A stretch of DNA of 64,000 nt from Diphasiastrum complanatum. Its lineage: Eukaryota > Streptophyta > Lycopodiopsida > Lycopodiales > Lycopodiaceae. The stretch spans positions 33,056,927 to 33,120,926 of the forward strand of contig CM055109.1 of assembly GCA_029204225.1 (NCBI GenBank), written 5' to 3'. Position 1 is the stretch's first letter. Every line of letters starts with the position of its first letter. The notes beneath the pieces were generated by a model that worked only from the letters and a program-made list of their open reading frames with translations, was not told where the DNA came from and did not search any database. Shown one piece after another: positions 22,964 through 37,900 of the stretch. Position numbers and translations under genes: made by a program.

Positions 22964-25900
22964 CTGCAATTTGCACAGACCAATTAAGAAAAAAAAAAAC
23001 CACTATCATATGAATACAGTACCCAACACTTATTTCAAGTCAATGATATCATTTGTAGCATGGTTATGAATTTATCATCTCTTTCAAAGATGGTTGAATC
23101 ATACACACTCATTTTTTGGAGCAATGCTTTGCAAACCACAACACAAACGTTAATACAAATCTATCAAGACATTGTTCATAATCTTCCCCTCTAATCACAT
23201 AGACATAAAAAAAAGGCAACAAAGAAAGTGTTTCAATTGAATGATGTTGAGGCATGATACTTGCAAGGTTATGGACTTTTTAGCACCTTATCAAATTAAC
23301 ATTCATTCATATGCATAGTGAGCTCATTAACAAAAAAATTGTCACCCTTTGAGAATTGAGTAACATGAGTCTTGCAACACAAGAACGTGGGAGAACTAAC
23401 TTGTTGTAGGGGGGAGCATGTTCCTAGATGTTCCCATGCCAAAGTCCCTAGTTTTCCCCCTTGTAGCTCAAGATTTGGGACCAATCTTCATCCCTTTCAA
23501 CACCCCAATTTTTGTTGCTCTCCAAGTCCACTTTTGCCCTCCCAACTTAAAAGTTATCCACAATTTGAGTGCTTGAATTATGGTTTTTGACGTTTTTGTA
23601 TTTTAGGGAAAAGATAATGCGATGATGTTGTGTTCCCTCATTTCCCTACTGCCCCCTCCTCATGACACATTCCCATTCATTGGTAGCTATAATTCTATGT
23701 GGGAACTGAAAATGGAATGTACCAGAGAACCAGATGTACAATGAGAAATAAATACAGTTCTAAAGGTCAAGATGTTCCCCGTTCCAGTTCCTTGGCAACT
23801 GTAATTCTACGTGAACTAAAAATGGAATGTAAAGCAAACATGTAATGAGACGTATATCCCACACAAGCAAAACAAGTACAACTTGTAGCATAAACCATAG
23901 GCTTAAATATAGTAGGACGTGTACAATGCAATTGTAAGTGTACTTGCAAAAAGGCACATGTATACAATGTAAAGAACCATCACCCCAAGACGTAGCAATA
24001 AGCAATAGTTGAGGTGATAATGGATGCTAAAACACACCAAAAAATGGTGTAACGACCCTCAAAGATGGACCAACATCACTTGACTTATGGATGCCCAATG
24101 GGAAGGTTATGGTCCCCAATATACTACAAAAGAATGATGCTTGGGAAAATCTGTATCCTAAAACATGAAACAGAGAAACCAACAGAGAAATTCTAGAATT
24201 TGGAAATTTAATCTCCTAAATTGGAAGATGCACAATACCATGTTGTGGCTTGCTATAGGAAGACCAAAAATGTCTAAAAACTCAAATTTACCAAGAATCC
24301 TAAAGGACTAATCAATAATATCATGACTTCTAGAGATCGTATTTACAAGCTATAAAGTGCATTAGAAATGCCCCTTTTTTGGAAGAACAAGGTTATAAAT
24401 ATTTCCTCAAAAGAACACAAATAGTACCAAAAAAGACGAAATCTTGAAAACCAAAGAGCAGTTGAAAAATTCACTTATACACATCTGCTGATAATGTGTT
24501 AGGTGTATGAAAAGCACTAGACTATAGGAAGAAAAACAATTTGAAAAAATTGGAACCTAATCATGAATTCCACAAATACAAGAAGCGAAAGTAAAATTGG
24601 AAAGGGTCGTTATACCATTTTATGGGAGTGTTTTAGCAATAAAAAAAAAGTGAAAGTAATTAATTGCAAATGGACCCTAAGGTTTCTAGAAGTTCCCTAG
24701 GAGGAGGCGGCCCTAAGGTTCTATAATTAAAGAGGAGTTGGTCAATTTCTAGAAGTTTCCTAATAGAAGGTGGAGGTAGGTCGAGGAAGTGTGTGGCAGG
24801 ATATAAATACCCCCGTGTAGTTAGTGAGAAACTTCTTATGGTGGTAGAAAGTAAGGTGCTAGGAGCTGATAGTCCAGCTTGGTAAGCTCTTAATATGCTT
24901 TTCAAATGATCTTCATTTGCAAATTCATTAATGTTCTCGATCATCCTTCTATTCTTGTTACAATCGGATCACTGTCGCATTAATACACAATTTCTTACAT
25001 GGTGTCAAAGCTACTAATGCATGTATAATAATGGACAGAAACTCCTGTAAGCTGGTGTCCATTTGCATGTTCGGTGCCATTTGCTGAAAGCACTAGACAC
25101 TTGTTGTCTCATTCTATACCTTAGGACAAAAATAACTGGTTACATAGTCATTATTGCAACCTATCAGATCCCAACCTATATCGTGGACTTTAAAAAGATA
25201 TAAATAGGCCTATAGGGCGGGCCTCATTATATTTGGATGATTGATTGGAGATTACAGAGCAGCTTAGATAAGATAGCAAGATCCTCTCTTCAGTATTTCA
25301 GTATTGTATTGAAATTCGATTTAGTTATCCATATTATTCAGGCTAGTTAAATTTCGTTTCAGTGCATTTGTGATTCATTCAGTGCTTTTAATGTTCATGT
25401 GTTGTGTTCATAAACAACACAAATCTAACCACCTAATAAATATTGTCCAAGTGAATACAGAAACCAAATTTTGGGAAAGAAATTTAAGTCGGTGACAATT
25501 CCAAGATATGAATCCCGAAACATGATGCATCTTATTGTCCAAGTGAACCCCAGATTCCAGATTCCAGATTCCAGATTCTAGGAAAGAAATTCTCCAAGAT
25601 ATGAATCCCAAAACCTGATGAATGTTGTCTAGATGAATGTGCACCTAGAATTCCAAAGATCTGGGACAGGAATATCAACAGTGCTAATTTTGGGTCTACA
25701 ATACAGCAACCTCAGAGATGAATTCCAAAATGGAAGGAGACATAATAATGTGATAGGAATCCAACAGTCTGATGTTTGAATGCCAATCATGACAAAATTC
25801 CGAGATCAAAAATTCTTTTTAATTAAAGACAGATGGAGATTTCACGAGAAAGACATTAGCTTTACAGCCTGAGCAATTCAGCAGTGAAATAGCTATGCTG

Positions 25901-28900
25901 GAAAAAGAGGAGATCAAAAGGTGAGATAAGGTTTTATGTGACTTTGTCATTGACAACATCAAAACATCGAAGAAGATAAAAGGGACATGTGAACTGCCAT
26001 GAAACAAGTAAGGGTATTTATAGGCCAGAGGAAGCTCAGTTAATAGAAGAGAACTACTTGTGAAGGACTAGTACACAGAATGCTACTTGTGAAAAACTCG
26101 TGGACACACAAGGGATACTGTCAAGAGAGAACTAGTAGAACAGTGCTGAAAAGGGAGATGCAAGGAGAAGATGGCCAATACAAGAAGGAATTAAACTCAC
26201 TACCACTCAGCAAAGAGTTCATTGGTGGGAAGAAAAGAAATACGCTGCCAGAAGAGAGAAAGCCACTCGTAAAAGGCAAGGCACATCAGCAATGCAGCTC
26301 ATGGCAATGGAAAAAAGAAACCTGTGGAAGAACAGACTATGGAGAGAGACACCGCGAAGTTTATAAAAGAAATTTGAAAATAACAAAATTGTTATGTCTG
26401 CAGTACTTGCTCAGGAAGAAAACAAAATTCTGCAAACCAAGAAAAAAAGATAATTCTAGCAAGGAGTTCAGTTTCAGCTTGCACAAAAAAAGAATTCTTG
26501 CTGAAAGGCAACTATCATTAGAACAAATTGTGCCACTGCCAGACTTTCCAATTTTTGAGAAAATAGCTCAATCATCCAAGAGATTTGTTTTTGAGCCACT
26601 TATTATACAAATGCTGTCATTTAGAAAGGACAAAAATCACTGCTTGTTGTAAGCCATGTTGACATAAAGAACATAGGTACTCTGATGAGCTGTATGTACA
26701 ATTGCATGGCAATAAAAAAGTTAGAGAAGGAATGCAATCCTGAGGTCCAGGAAGTTCTTTAGTCTGAAAAACAGCTTGTCCCAGCAAAATAATAGAGATG
26801 AATTGATGGTCTATGTGTAGGCAGCAACGTAAGATGGCTTTAGTTGATATTTAAAAAAGGTTACGCTGGGCAGAAATTTGAGTGGAATTAAATAGCACTA
26901 GGGACTAAGTCTTCACTAAAGACCAGAATAGCATTTGATAATATAGTTGAAAGTATGCACATGTCATTGGTATGAATGCTTCAAGCTTTCTGCTGTGGAG
27001 ATGTGGCAAATCCTACTTCACATGTTTCTCATTCTTTACATCTCTGTTCCGGAAAGATTTTCTTGCTAGACCAGCTAGATTCAATATAAACTTCTATCTT
27101 TAAAACTTCTTTTTCAAGCAAAAGCAACTTAAGTCAAAAGTCCTAGACTTACATTCTCAACTCCTGGTACATCAACTGCTTGCAATCCAGCCAACCCTTG
27201 TGTGAGAAAGCTGCAAAACACTCATAAGATTACCACCATTTCAAGAACACCAACAGTTTCATGTTTTGGCCATGCAGATTTAAATTTTGGAAAGTTAAAC
27301 CTAGAAACTTGAGTTTGCAGTCGATTTTCACCTTGCACGATATACAACACCAAGAATCCAGTCATTTGTAGAATAGCAGTTCACAAATCTGCCTGCTACA
27401 ACCTGCTTAGCACCACAAACTTCAAATTCTCACATGCCAACACATTTTAAAGGCTTTGTGTCGACAATCTAGCTGCACTAGAACCTGATAGTGTCCAAGA
27501 ATATTTTTTGCTACAAAGAAACTCTGAGCCACAGGATATACCAAAGTCTTAGCTGCTCCATGCATACATGTTTTTAAACCAAAGTGAAACGTAAATGGGG
27601 ACAAGACAGGCAGAGATAGCGAATGCAAGAAAAGGTACATTGGCATGCCACTTCTATATTCACACACTTGAAAAAAACGTCAGAATAACAGCTTGGCTAT
27701 ACCTCTCATGAAAGCTGATGAATTAGGCCGTGATGGCCTTGCCATTGGTGATGAATTGGGCCGTGATAGCCTTGATGCTGTTGAAGAACTAGATCGTGAT
27801 GGCCTTGCGGCTAATGGTGAAGGGAATGGACCAACCCTGGCGCTAGAAGGTGCATCGTTTCTACCATGCCCCGATCCTATGCCAATAGAAGCTAGCTACC
27901 CACCAACCTATAGCATGGGCCTATGAGTTGGCCTAGTTGGTGTTGCTGCTCCATATGTGCTCACTAGGTGCCCTCACTCAAGTGCAACAATTGGCACACA
28001 TGGGGCAATGCCCGAGGACTGCCCATCTGGTTTGGTCAAACCCAGCAATACAACCTGATCCTCTTTGCCGTGCTGCAAAAGGTACTATTGCAATATAGAA
28101 AACGCATATGGCGTGTTTAAGTAGGAAGCACCCCATTGTTCCAAAATGGAGATGTGCATCTATATACTATAATGCTTCACTTCTAGATGATGCCTCTCAA
28201 GAGAACAACTACTGAGAAACCATTTTGTTATCTTTAGAAAATATGGTCCAATTTCTGAGAATTTAGCTTGCCATACATAAGATATTTTCATGCATAATAT
28301 GTTATAGAGACTCTTATTTGAAAATGAGGAGTATTCAAAATGTACCATAAAAAGGAAACAGGCCCTGGACAAGGCCATACAGTTGTTTTTGGAAACAATT
28401 CAGCTGCAGCTGGTTTAGACTTGAATGCAAACAGCGATGGAAGCATAGCTGCAAAGGAATTAGATCTGAATGCGTATGGGTGGGGAAGGTAAATATGAGG
28501 CACTTCAGCAGTCTAAAAACGTTGTCATATATCGAGCTTGGCAACAAATGAAGTTCAAGCTGCAGTTGCTTCCTATTTTTCAAGCTTTGAGCTCTTAAGA
28601 AGAACTATCACTTCACTCACGTAAAATGACAAGCCAGTTTTTCTTCCACCTAGTTAAGAGCAAATACAATATGAAATGCTTTTCTTGCTATTACAAACTC
28701 GATAAAAAATTTGGAATCACAGAAGTATGAAGTAGACAGCAAACAATGAATTTCGTATCAATCTCCTACAAAGTCCATCGTATGCATATCTTATTGATTC
28801 CCTACAACAAGCAGCTAACGAGTCTCCTACAAACAGCTCAAGTTTATCAAGGTAATTAGCACCAAATGAGGGTACCGTTCGATGTAGGTACATTAAGAAA

Positions 28901-31900
28901 TTTGAAAAAACTATTCTACAGGCTAAAAATTCAGGAGGGGTCTAAAAAATTGAAACCTAAGTCTAAGTTCTAAAATATTTCTAGATACACATTCGAAAAA
29001 TTGTGTAGTTAGAGTACTTTCGATTGGATCTTAGGCTTCAAAGCCCTTTTCGATCATTGCTTAGATGGTTTTAGGGTGAAGACCTATTATACGTGAGATT
29101 GAAAAACCAAGAAGGAACCAAAACCTTGAGGTGGGTTCTAGGAAACATTTCCCAGGTCCACCCGGGAAATGCAGCCCCCTCAGGAAACGAGAAACGAGAA
29201 ACGGGATACGGGAAACGAGGAAACAATACACATCATATGACATATAATTTAGAATCTAGATAGCTTAGTTGCAGCGGATCGCAATCCGCTGCAAAAACGT
29301 TTCGGATCGTGTCAGCGATCCGCGACCCCGATTGCAATTAATTTTTTTTTTTTTTTGTAGAAAAAGGAGTAATGGCCAATTTTTTTTTTTTTTTGAATAT
29401 GAAAATGCAGCCAATTTTCTTAAGCCATCTACTGATGTCCAGTTTTCTAATGAATGTAGCCTGCAGCCATCTGAAACCAAGCAACAGATCTGCATAACAA
29501 TTGCTTTTTTGACATCTTTTCACATGATACCCATATTGGCAACTATCCAAAAAAAGAAAAAAATTGCGTTCCGGGAAACCCTAATGGGAAATCGCGTTCC
29601 TGAACGTGTTCCGGATCGCGTTCCGGAACGCGGACTGCAACTTTGCTAGATACTATAGAAAATTCTTGTAGGAAAAAACATAGCTTGCTGTCCAGAGATC
29701 CTGTTTTCTGAGAAAGAGCGTTTTTAGTCAAGATCGTGAGTGTTTCCAGCTCGATTCGAAAAAGCAAGATTCCGACCTACTTAAGGTGAGATTCCGGGCA
29801 AAAATACTTTCTTGCAGCATCTGGGTCACAATATGCTGGGAAACATGTTTCCCAGCCAAAAAGGGCCGAGAAACACGTTTCCCCAATACTATGCTTTGAG
29901 AACATTTTCTTCATTTGACACTAGGAGACTACATGCTTTGGGCCAAGCAGGTTTCTGAGCTCACTATCCCACTACAGACCATGTCTCACTCTTCGAGCTA
30001 TCATCAGGAAGCCAGATATAGGAAACAAAGGGTTTACTATCGGTTTGTTGACTTCAGAAAAGCCTTTTCACTATGTCGCACATTCCCTTCTCATCCAGAG
30101 GTTATGTGATCTTGGTTGCTCCACTGACATAGTTCTAGCAGTGATGGCACTTTATGAGGGAGTTCTTGGTTGCTTTCGAAGTGACATAGGCATCTCAGAA
30201 CATATATGGAGCACCATTGGGGTGAAAAAGGTGGTTCCCTCTCACCCACCTATTTGGATTATATATCGATGAGCTTGAAAGAGTCATTGAGCAGTGTGGT
30301 GGTATAGATTGCAGACTTGGAGACATTCTAATTGTCATTCTCCTTCATGCAGATGATGTCGCTCTAGTCTCCATGACCAGAGAGGGCCTCCAGAGATAGT
30401 TAGACAGTTTTCATGCTTTTTGACCGATTGGGTTTGGGGGTTGACATTGCAAAGACCAAGATTATGGTCTTCAATACATCGAGGAACTTCACGCAGAGAC
30501 AAGAGCTCATCTTTGATAGACAGCCACTAGAGGTTGTATCATCCTACAATTATTTAAGGGTTATCTTTACTAGTCCTATATTTGGTGTGAGACAGGCAGC
30601 CACCGCTAGACTCGGGAAGGACGCGTTCCCTTGTCCAGTTAGAGAGGTTATGTTTTCAAAGGTATTCGGGACACTCGAAGTACCTGTCAGCTTTTTGATA
30701 CTACTGTTACCCCCACCTCATTATATGTAGCATAGACATGGCGTACAAGTCTCACTTCATCTAATTGGCCAGTGTTTTACGCTTCCAAATTCTTGGTGGA
30801 GTTTGATGATCACTTCTTATTCAGATGCCTAGTATACTATGAGATTAGAGGGAGGTATCACTGCCTCTTCTGAGATGCACCTATCACATTGAGTTCCACT
30901 ATAGCATATGAGAATCCACGTTGTCTTGCACTCATGATCAAGGAGATGTTCCTACTACACGGCATACTACCCAGATTCACGTTGTTCAAGGAGCCACAGG
31001 TCATACCATGAGGAGCCACACATCTCTCACACAACTTCCTGAACGACATTAGCAACACATATTGGGCCCACCTCCAGCTATAGTCCCCATTACATCTTTC
31101 ATTGGTACCAGCATGCAACACCATTATCATTATATTTACATATGCAATCAGATACTCTTGTGTTAGCTTCTTTTGATCTCAGCAGTTATACTTCATATAT
31201 CTTTTTCATTACTGTTTTAGAGATGTTTCATACACTCCCATTTCATACACATGAAATGTACTCTTTCGTCTTATATGCCTTTTGGCATGGAAAAGACATT
31301 AATAAAGCTCCACCACCTCCAGGACATGATCATGCATAATTATTTCTTGTGTACACATTTACGGTTCCTTTATCATTGATTTCTGGATGATCAACAACCA
31401 ATCTCCACCTACGATCATTTGAAAGGACACCAAATACAGTCGATGGTTAATTCCCAACAGCGCCTCCTACAAATAACTCAAGAGTATCAAATCACAAGGT
31501 ACTCAATGAGTGTCTCTACTATCTACTAATAGAGTTCTAGAGAACCCTATTGGAACCTTTCAAGAACTCAGAATCCTCAAATATGAAAATAGAGGGCAAC
31601 AGACATTTTGCATGGGAAATGTGTGCCCCTCTACAAGTGCCCAAAATACTGACTAAATGGGATCCATCATCCAAATAAGGCCCAAATATGTTGTAAAAGG
31701 CCAATGCTACAATGGACCTTTGACACCTATCAGCTCAAACTGCCCATAGTTTGAAAGCTGTCTAGGGTCTTTCATGTAAGTCTCCTACATGGTTCGGTCC
31801 CTGGGTCAAATACCGGTAGATAAGTGTGCATGGGAAACTAAGGAAGTTTTCCACAGCTCTCCTGTTCAGACTCCATAATAGTGATAATAAGTCCATGCAC

Positions 31901-34900
31901 TTCATTATTGACACTTGATTATTCATAGAGTACATTCTAGCATAGTCTTAAAGTTAGCAGATAAAATTTAGGAAAGTTTTGAAAGGACTCAGCAGCAAAC
32001 TTGATTGACTTTCTAGCTCACTATTGACATACATCCATCTGATCAGCACAATTACAGTTCTCAATAGCTCTATCAACTCCCTTGAAACTACACAACCATG
32101 ATGCATAAGATCGTAGTACCTTTCCCTAGGTTAGCATATGAACACTTCGGATTACTGTCTGTCTTTTACAGCACCTCTCTCAGAATTGGAAACCAGAATT
32201 TTTTTTGCAATTTGTGCCTACAGACTGTTTTTTAAAGACTTTCATTTTTTCACAATCTCATTGTGTCAATTAAGCGCTTTGTACATTCACACATCATATC
32301 TATGCAGAAACTCTAGAATTACTCCTGTGAGCATACAGGAAGTTACCAAATATATTGCACATAGATATACAGACTATGAACCTAATTCTGTATGCATTAT
32401 GATACAAATTTTGTTCTGTATGTAAGAAGAAACTACAGTCTTGTACACATCCAGTGAATACCATTTTCATATACTCAATCCCTCAGAAAATTCTTATTAT
32501 AACAGGCTAAACTCTAGCACGACCATGTCGTATGCAATAGAAATTTCAGTTAAAAGAAGAATAATTCTATTGTTGCCTGCAAGAATTCATCTGCTGCAAG
32601 AACATTTGTTCTATAGAGCCTCTTTGAGAGTTGGAAATAAGACATCTGTAGCGAAAAAGAAAAAAATAAATTCTGTTGGAGCCAACACGTACTTCATACA
32701 AAAGGAACATGCATGGTCAGCTCCTAAGCATGAATCAGCATACCTTACGCACACTTTCCCAGTGTTGCTTGTCTAGGGTGATTGGTGCACCTAGTAAGAC
32801 AACCCGCTCCACAATCCCCTCTGGTGCAACCAAAAATTACTACTTAGGAGTCAGAAGAAATTGATTTGAGATTTCTATATGAAGCCACGAAAGAGGTTGT
32901 ACATGCTAAGCACATAACATATCTGTGCAGCTCATAGGTTTTCAATAGTATCACATAACTGTATAAGTATCCTTCATAGCCAATTTGAATGGAGAGAATC
33001 TATCCATTTCAAAAACTTGATGCAAACTTGGCAGGATGAATTTCTGGGGCTTTCAGAAATAATGTTCAAACTTCAAAGATAGGAATACTTGCCATGTTTT
33101 TTGGCTGCAAGCTGCTCCAAACATGAGAAAATAACTCGGGCACCTAACGAGAATCCCATCAAAGTGATAGGCCTGAAGATAACATTAGGTGAAATCTTAC
33201 CACAGCATATTCAAAGTTTTAACTAGATACCCATACTTGAAAATAACCAAAATATAGAATAAGTATGAAGGCACCTGCTACCATGCAAACCCTTGAGTAA
33301 GCATTTTGCAAGAAGCTTTCCCGCTTTGTCAGATCTAAGAAATTAGCAATTCAACATGAAATCGGTGAATAGAGCATTCTGTTTCGTCAAGATGAAACAG
33401 GTGAACAGCAATTTCTATGCTACAAAAAAGCAAGATGACAGCTATACCATTTTGTTCAGGTTGGCAAATGTAAAGTTACATACTTCATGCATTTTAAATG
33501 TTTAAATTAATTACTATAGGAAAAACAATCTGAAACAATTTCATTTCTATCCTACTGAAATGAAACATACCTATCCACTGCAATGGTCCAAGTGCTATCA
33601 ATAAAGCTGGTAGCTGAAAGCAAAGCAGATGGCCAGGCTATTGCAGCTACAAGGCCGCTTAACACTGTCATCATAGCTCCTCGCTTCATCAACTCATTTG
33701 CAAGGTCTGATAGAAATAACAATTGACCAGAAATCAGGGGTTCTAAAAGCAAAGATGTCCAATATATGTGTAGTGACCGAATCCCGTTAGAAAATGTTAT
33801 TCTTGACAATTGGTGGTTCTAGACTGCAGTAGGTATAACATATTTGTATGCAGCTTCTGGGTATACATAATTATTGAATGGAAGGGAGAGCTGGTCACCA
33901 TGAAAAACAAAAAACACAACATGAAATTCCAGCTCCACACACATATCTAATGTAAAAAAGAGAATATAAATCTCAAAGATATTCAAGAATACTCCCATAA
34001 ATGGCAACCTTCGATGAACTCTAGCAACTAAGTTGTCTGGAACATGTCTAGATGCTTACTGGTTGTTAGCCAATCTTGGATAGCTGTACTAACTGCCTGC
34101 AGGTTTTTGGTCTCCCATCGAAGTGCAAATCTGCATACTTATACACCTTAGTGCACAGGTCTTTTTCACTTATTTTAGAAAAGAGACAAAGTAAGCTGTA
34201 AGCTAGACTTCAAAGTCAAGAAGACCTTGAAACAAAAATTTACCAAATAGATGAGCCGACATTTAACTCTGTAGTAATTCATGAACAATATAGGCCACCA
34301 TGCATGAAGGTAGGTAAAAACTTAAAGGATTTGGATACTCCTAAGATTTTCAGCTGAAGACAAAAGTTGGTGCAGGATTCAATGTGCAACTCTGGAGCAA
34401 CTCTTTACGAATGATGCAAGAATCAAAGAGTATTTCTAAGGAAAGTAGAGTTGAAATGATAAGCCAGAAATTTTCAAGCAGTGCAAGCTTTTGTTTGGGA
34501 ATGAATGTAATACCAACTGCTAAATGGGACTTATCACGAAGATGTTATAAGCCTCACATTAATCCTCATGAGCCTTGCTGCATAATAGTTCAACCTTCAC
34601 CTGAAACTCAGCATAATAAATTGAAAGAAGACATGCAGATTTCTTCCAGAAAATTCAAGCCACAAAGAAATCTCTACAATAGCTCTACCGTTTCATGATA
34701 TTCATTTCAAAGTGATTCTTGGAACAAATGGCATGGTCAGGTTTCCATTTGTCATGAACAGACCTTTATTAACAACAAAGTTGCCTCATGTGGTCCTTCT
34801 GGCCATTTTCAGCATCAAGTTCTCACTCACTAAGTAATGTCAGTGCAACCTTGAAGGAGCAAATTGCCAATCAATTATTTCGCATGATGTGATTGGTTCT

Positions 34901-37900
34901 GTCGCACATCACTCGCAATCAGCAGATATTATTGGCTGGCAGTTTCCATCCATGAACTGCTCAGTGCTGTTACCAGACTGATGATATCAGAGCACTTTTC
35001 TGGTAGGAAAGTTTATGGACTTCATTCCTAAAAACGGAAGGCGCCCATCCCTTGTTCTTTGATCATAAGAATATCAAAGGTTTGCACATTACGAACACAT
35101 CTATAAATTGACTCAAAATAGAAGAAGAGCAGCAAACTGTCAACTGATGATAGTTTTCCAACAAAGACTTCGAAAAAGGTCAATATGGACTACCTTGCAA
35201 GCCTCCTTACAAAGATATGCTCCAAAAAGTTTTCCCGTTGACGAGCTTACAAACTCTAAGCTAGGTTGCAAGCATTATGCAACCCTCTGTATGCATTCAT
35301 TGTTTTGTATATACGCCCACGTCCGAAATATTTGCAAGTTCCAGATGTTTGAAGTGAAAAAATTGATTAATTGTTCACTTTAGAAAATTATTAAAATGTA
35401 GCCTCCACTATGCTGCCTCCATCACTCTCTATCTGATTCCAAATGCCCCCGCTTCATCCTACCTCATTCAGTAGAATCATTTCTAGATCTGCTCCAGTTG
35501 GTATGTTCCAAATTTGCCTCCATCCTCCTAATCTGCAACCCCCTTTATCCTATTTGCCTTCAATGCTGTTGATTGATAAGATGGTCCCCAATCCGATCTG
35601 CCTTCGCTGCTCCACTGCCTTTTTATTCCACAGCTCACCCTCTCGTCCCTGCTACATTCCCCATCTGCTGCTCCATCACTCCAATCTTCTGCCCTTTGAC
35701 TCCCGTGGATCGTGCTGCACAGTCGGATCTTCACTCTGTTGCTCTCTGCCTCCCATCACTTCTTTTTGTTATGGCTCTTTGCATACAAGCAGAATGCTCC
35801 ATTCGGAACACTCCCAGAATACTAGTTGGCATGCCAATTGCGGTATGGAATGGCATTCCACTTGCTATTGTATGAAATGTTTTGCAGCTATGCCCTAAAC
35901 TAGACGCTACCAGATGAAGGACCCAATAGCCTCCATGTTTGGGCTCTGACGTATTCCCGACACAACCAGTTACTAGGGGCCGAGTGCCATGGCATTGGCC
36001 AGGGCCAGTAACTGGGATGGACACCAAGGGATCCGTTGGGTTCGGTGCATCGCTGGCAATGACCTGGTGTGACTGCTTGACAGGATGTCAGTAGGCGGAG
36101 TTATGACCGTATGGACCCTAGTCGTCAGCAGCGGAGATGCCTCTGTTGGACAAGCGGCTAGCTGGCAGTACGTTGGGTGACCGTGTGTGTCACAGGTCCA
36201 TGACGGGGCATGGGGGTGGTGCCTCAGAGTCACACACTGATTGCGGGTAGTGGATTTCATGGAACCATGGGGACCCCTTGCATGGCAGCCATGTGTCCTT
36301 GTCCCAGAATAGTAATTAGATAGACTCAAGAGGAGGGCACCTACGGTTGGGTGGCACATTGACAATACTCATCAGCTACATCTTTGTGCTCGGACTTTTC
36401 TGCATATAATCTTGAGCTCTCAAAAATGGACTCTCAAAAAAAAACAGAACATTGCAACATCTACTTCATATGAAAGTGTTGAATACCAGGTAATGAAGGA
36501 GAATTGTGTGAAATAAAGAAAAGCCCACAAGCACTTGTGTTAACAAAGCTACTGAAATTAGACAGGGCTAAGTAAATACACGTTACAGAATAGAGAGCAA
36601 TGGATACACTCTAATAAACAACCAGATTTTACTAGCATCACAAAAGATTCAACAAGATACAATCACCATGAGCATCATCTTTAGAATTGTGTTAGAGTGT
36701 CTCATATGTCCAAAAATGAACCCTAATTCTCCATTCTATGTAACATGCTCTAATTCTCATAGAAGCATGAACTTTAACTTGTAGTAGAACTCCCAGTAGC
36801 ACTAAGTTGTAGTAGAAATAGAATGAATTCTAAAAATAGACTATGTACTAAACTCCCTCTTAATGTTTGATTGGTTGTCTATCACTCCAAATAGGTTTAT
36901 GAATTTCTGAAATTTCCCTCTACCAAGCCCTTGGTAAAGATATCTACTACTTGATCATGTGTAGCAGTAGACAAGTTCAATGTCTCCTTGAAGTCTTTCC
37001 CATATGTAGTGTTGTAAAACTTCAATGTGTTTGGTACTCCTATGAAAAATAGGTTTCTTTGTCAATTGAATACAACTTTGATTGTCACACTAAAGGGTTG
37101 TAGGACCCTCTTGCTTCATGTAAAGATCCTTCAAGATCTGCTAGACCCAAACTGCTTCACATGTTGCACTTGTTCTGACAACATACCGGCTCATTCAGAG
37201 ACTTCGTGACCATGGTTTCTCCACAGATATTGTTTTCGCAGTGATGGCTCTTTATGAGAAGGTCTTGGGATGTTTCCGACATAGCAGTGGCCTATCTGAT
37301 CACATTTGGAGCACCATTGCGGTGAAACAAGGGTGCTCTCTTTCACCGGTTCTCTTTGGACTGTATATTGATGAGTTAAAGCGAGTCATCTCACAGTGTG
37401 GCAGGGGTGGCTGTAGACTTGGCACCATTCTGATTGCTATTCTCCTTTATGCGGATGATGTAGTACTGGTATCCCCGACCAGAGAGGGTTTGCACAGGCA
37501 GCTGGATTGTTTACAGGGATTTTGTACCAGATGGGGGTTGGGGGTGAACACTGCGAAGACCAAGGTTATGGTCTTCAACACTTCTCGAGCCTTCATGCAG
37601 CGCCAGGAGCTCATCCTAGATGGACAGGCCTTAGAGGTAGTTTCCTCTTATACCTATTTGGGGATACTCTTTTCCGGTCCTACCTTCAGCATGCGGCAGG
37701 CTGCCACCACAGGACTTGGGAAGGGGCATTCCTCTCTTGTTCAGCTTGAGCGGTTCTGTTTTAGGAAGCTCATCCGAGATGCTCGCAGTAAGTGTAGACT
37801 CTTTGATACTATTGTCACCCCCACAACCTTATATGCAGCAGAGACATGGTGCACCGGCCTCCATCACATTGGGCCAGCATTTCACGATTGCAGACCACCA

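Larger units (their letters stand above)
22964..27152 (-). other. 4.2-kb intron of the DUF726-like gene, repeat-rich
   Basis: Contains a local direct repeat near 23690-23850 (TATAATTCTATGTG and TGTAATTCTACGTG units followed by AAAATGGAATGTA), an LTR-like remnant around 24640-25011, diverged repeats near 25400-25650, and an ORF at 26080-26652. No other gene is recognised. Confidence 0.6.
27403..32743 (-). other. 5.3-kb intron of the DUF726-like gene
   Basis: Holds LINE-A (29925-31309, opposite strand) and a palindrome-rich stretch (29140-29890). At 27710-27820 a 42-48-bp repeat is translatable as three diverged D/EELxRDxL units. The rest (28000-29100 and 31310-32700) shows no recognisable gene. 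Confidence 0.6.

Noticed and set aside
29269-29649. 126-codon ORF spanning poly-T runs
   Set aside because: Phe/Lys runs come from homopolymers inside a palindrome-rich intron stretch.
35443-35898. 151-codon Cys/Ser/Pro-rich ORF as a gene
   Set aside because: Overlapping ORFs of equal quality occur in several frames of the same GC-rich block; there is no motif or splice support.
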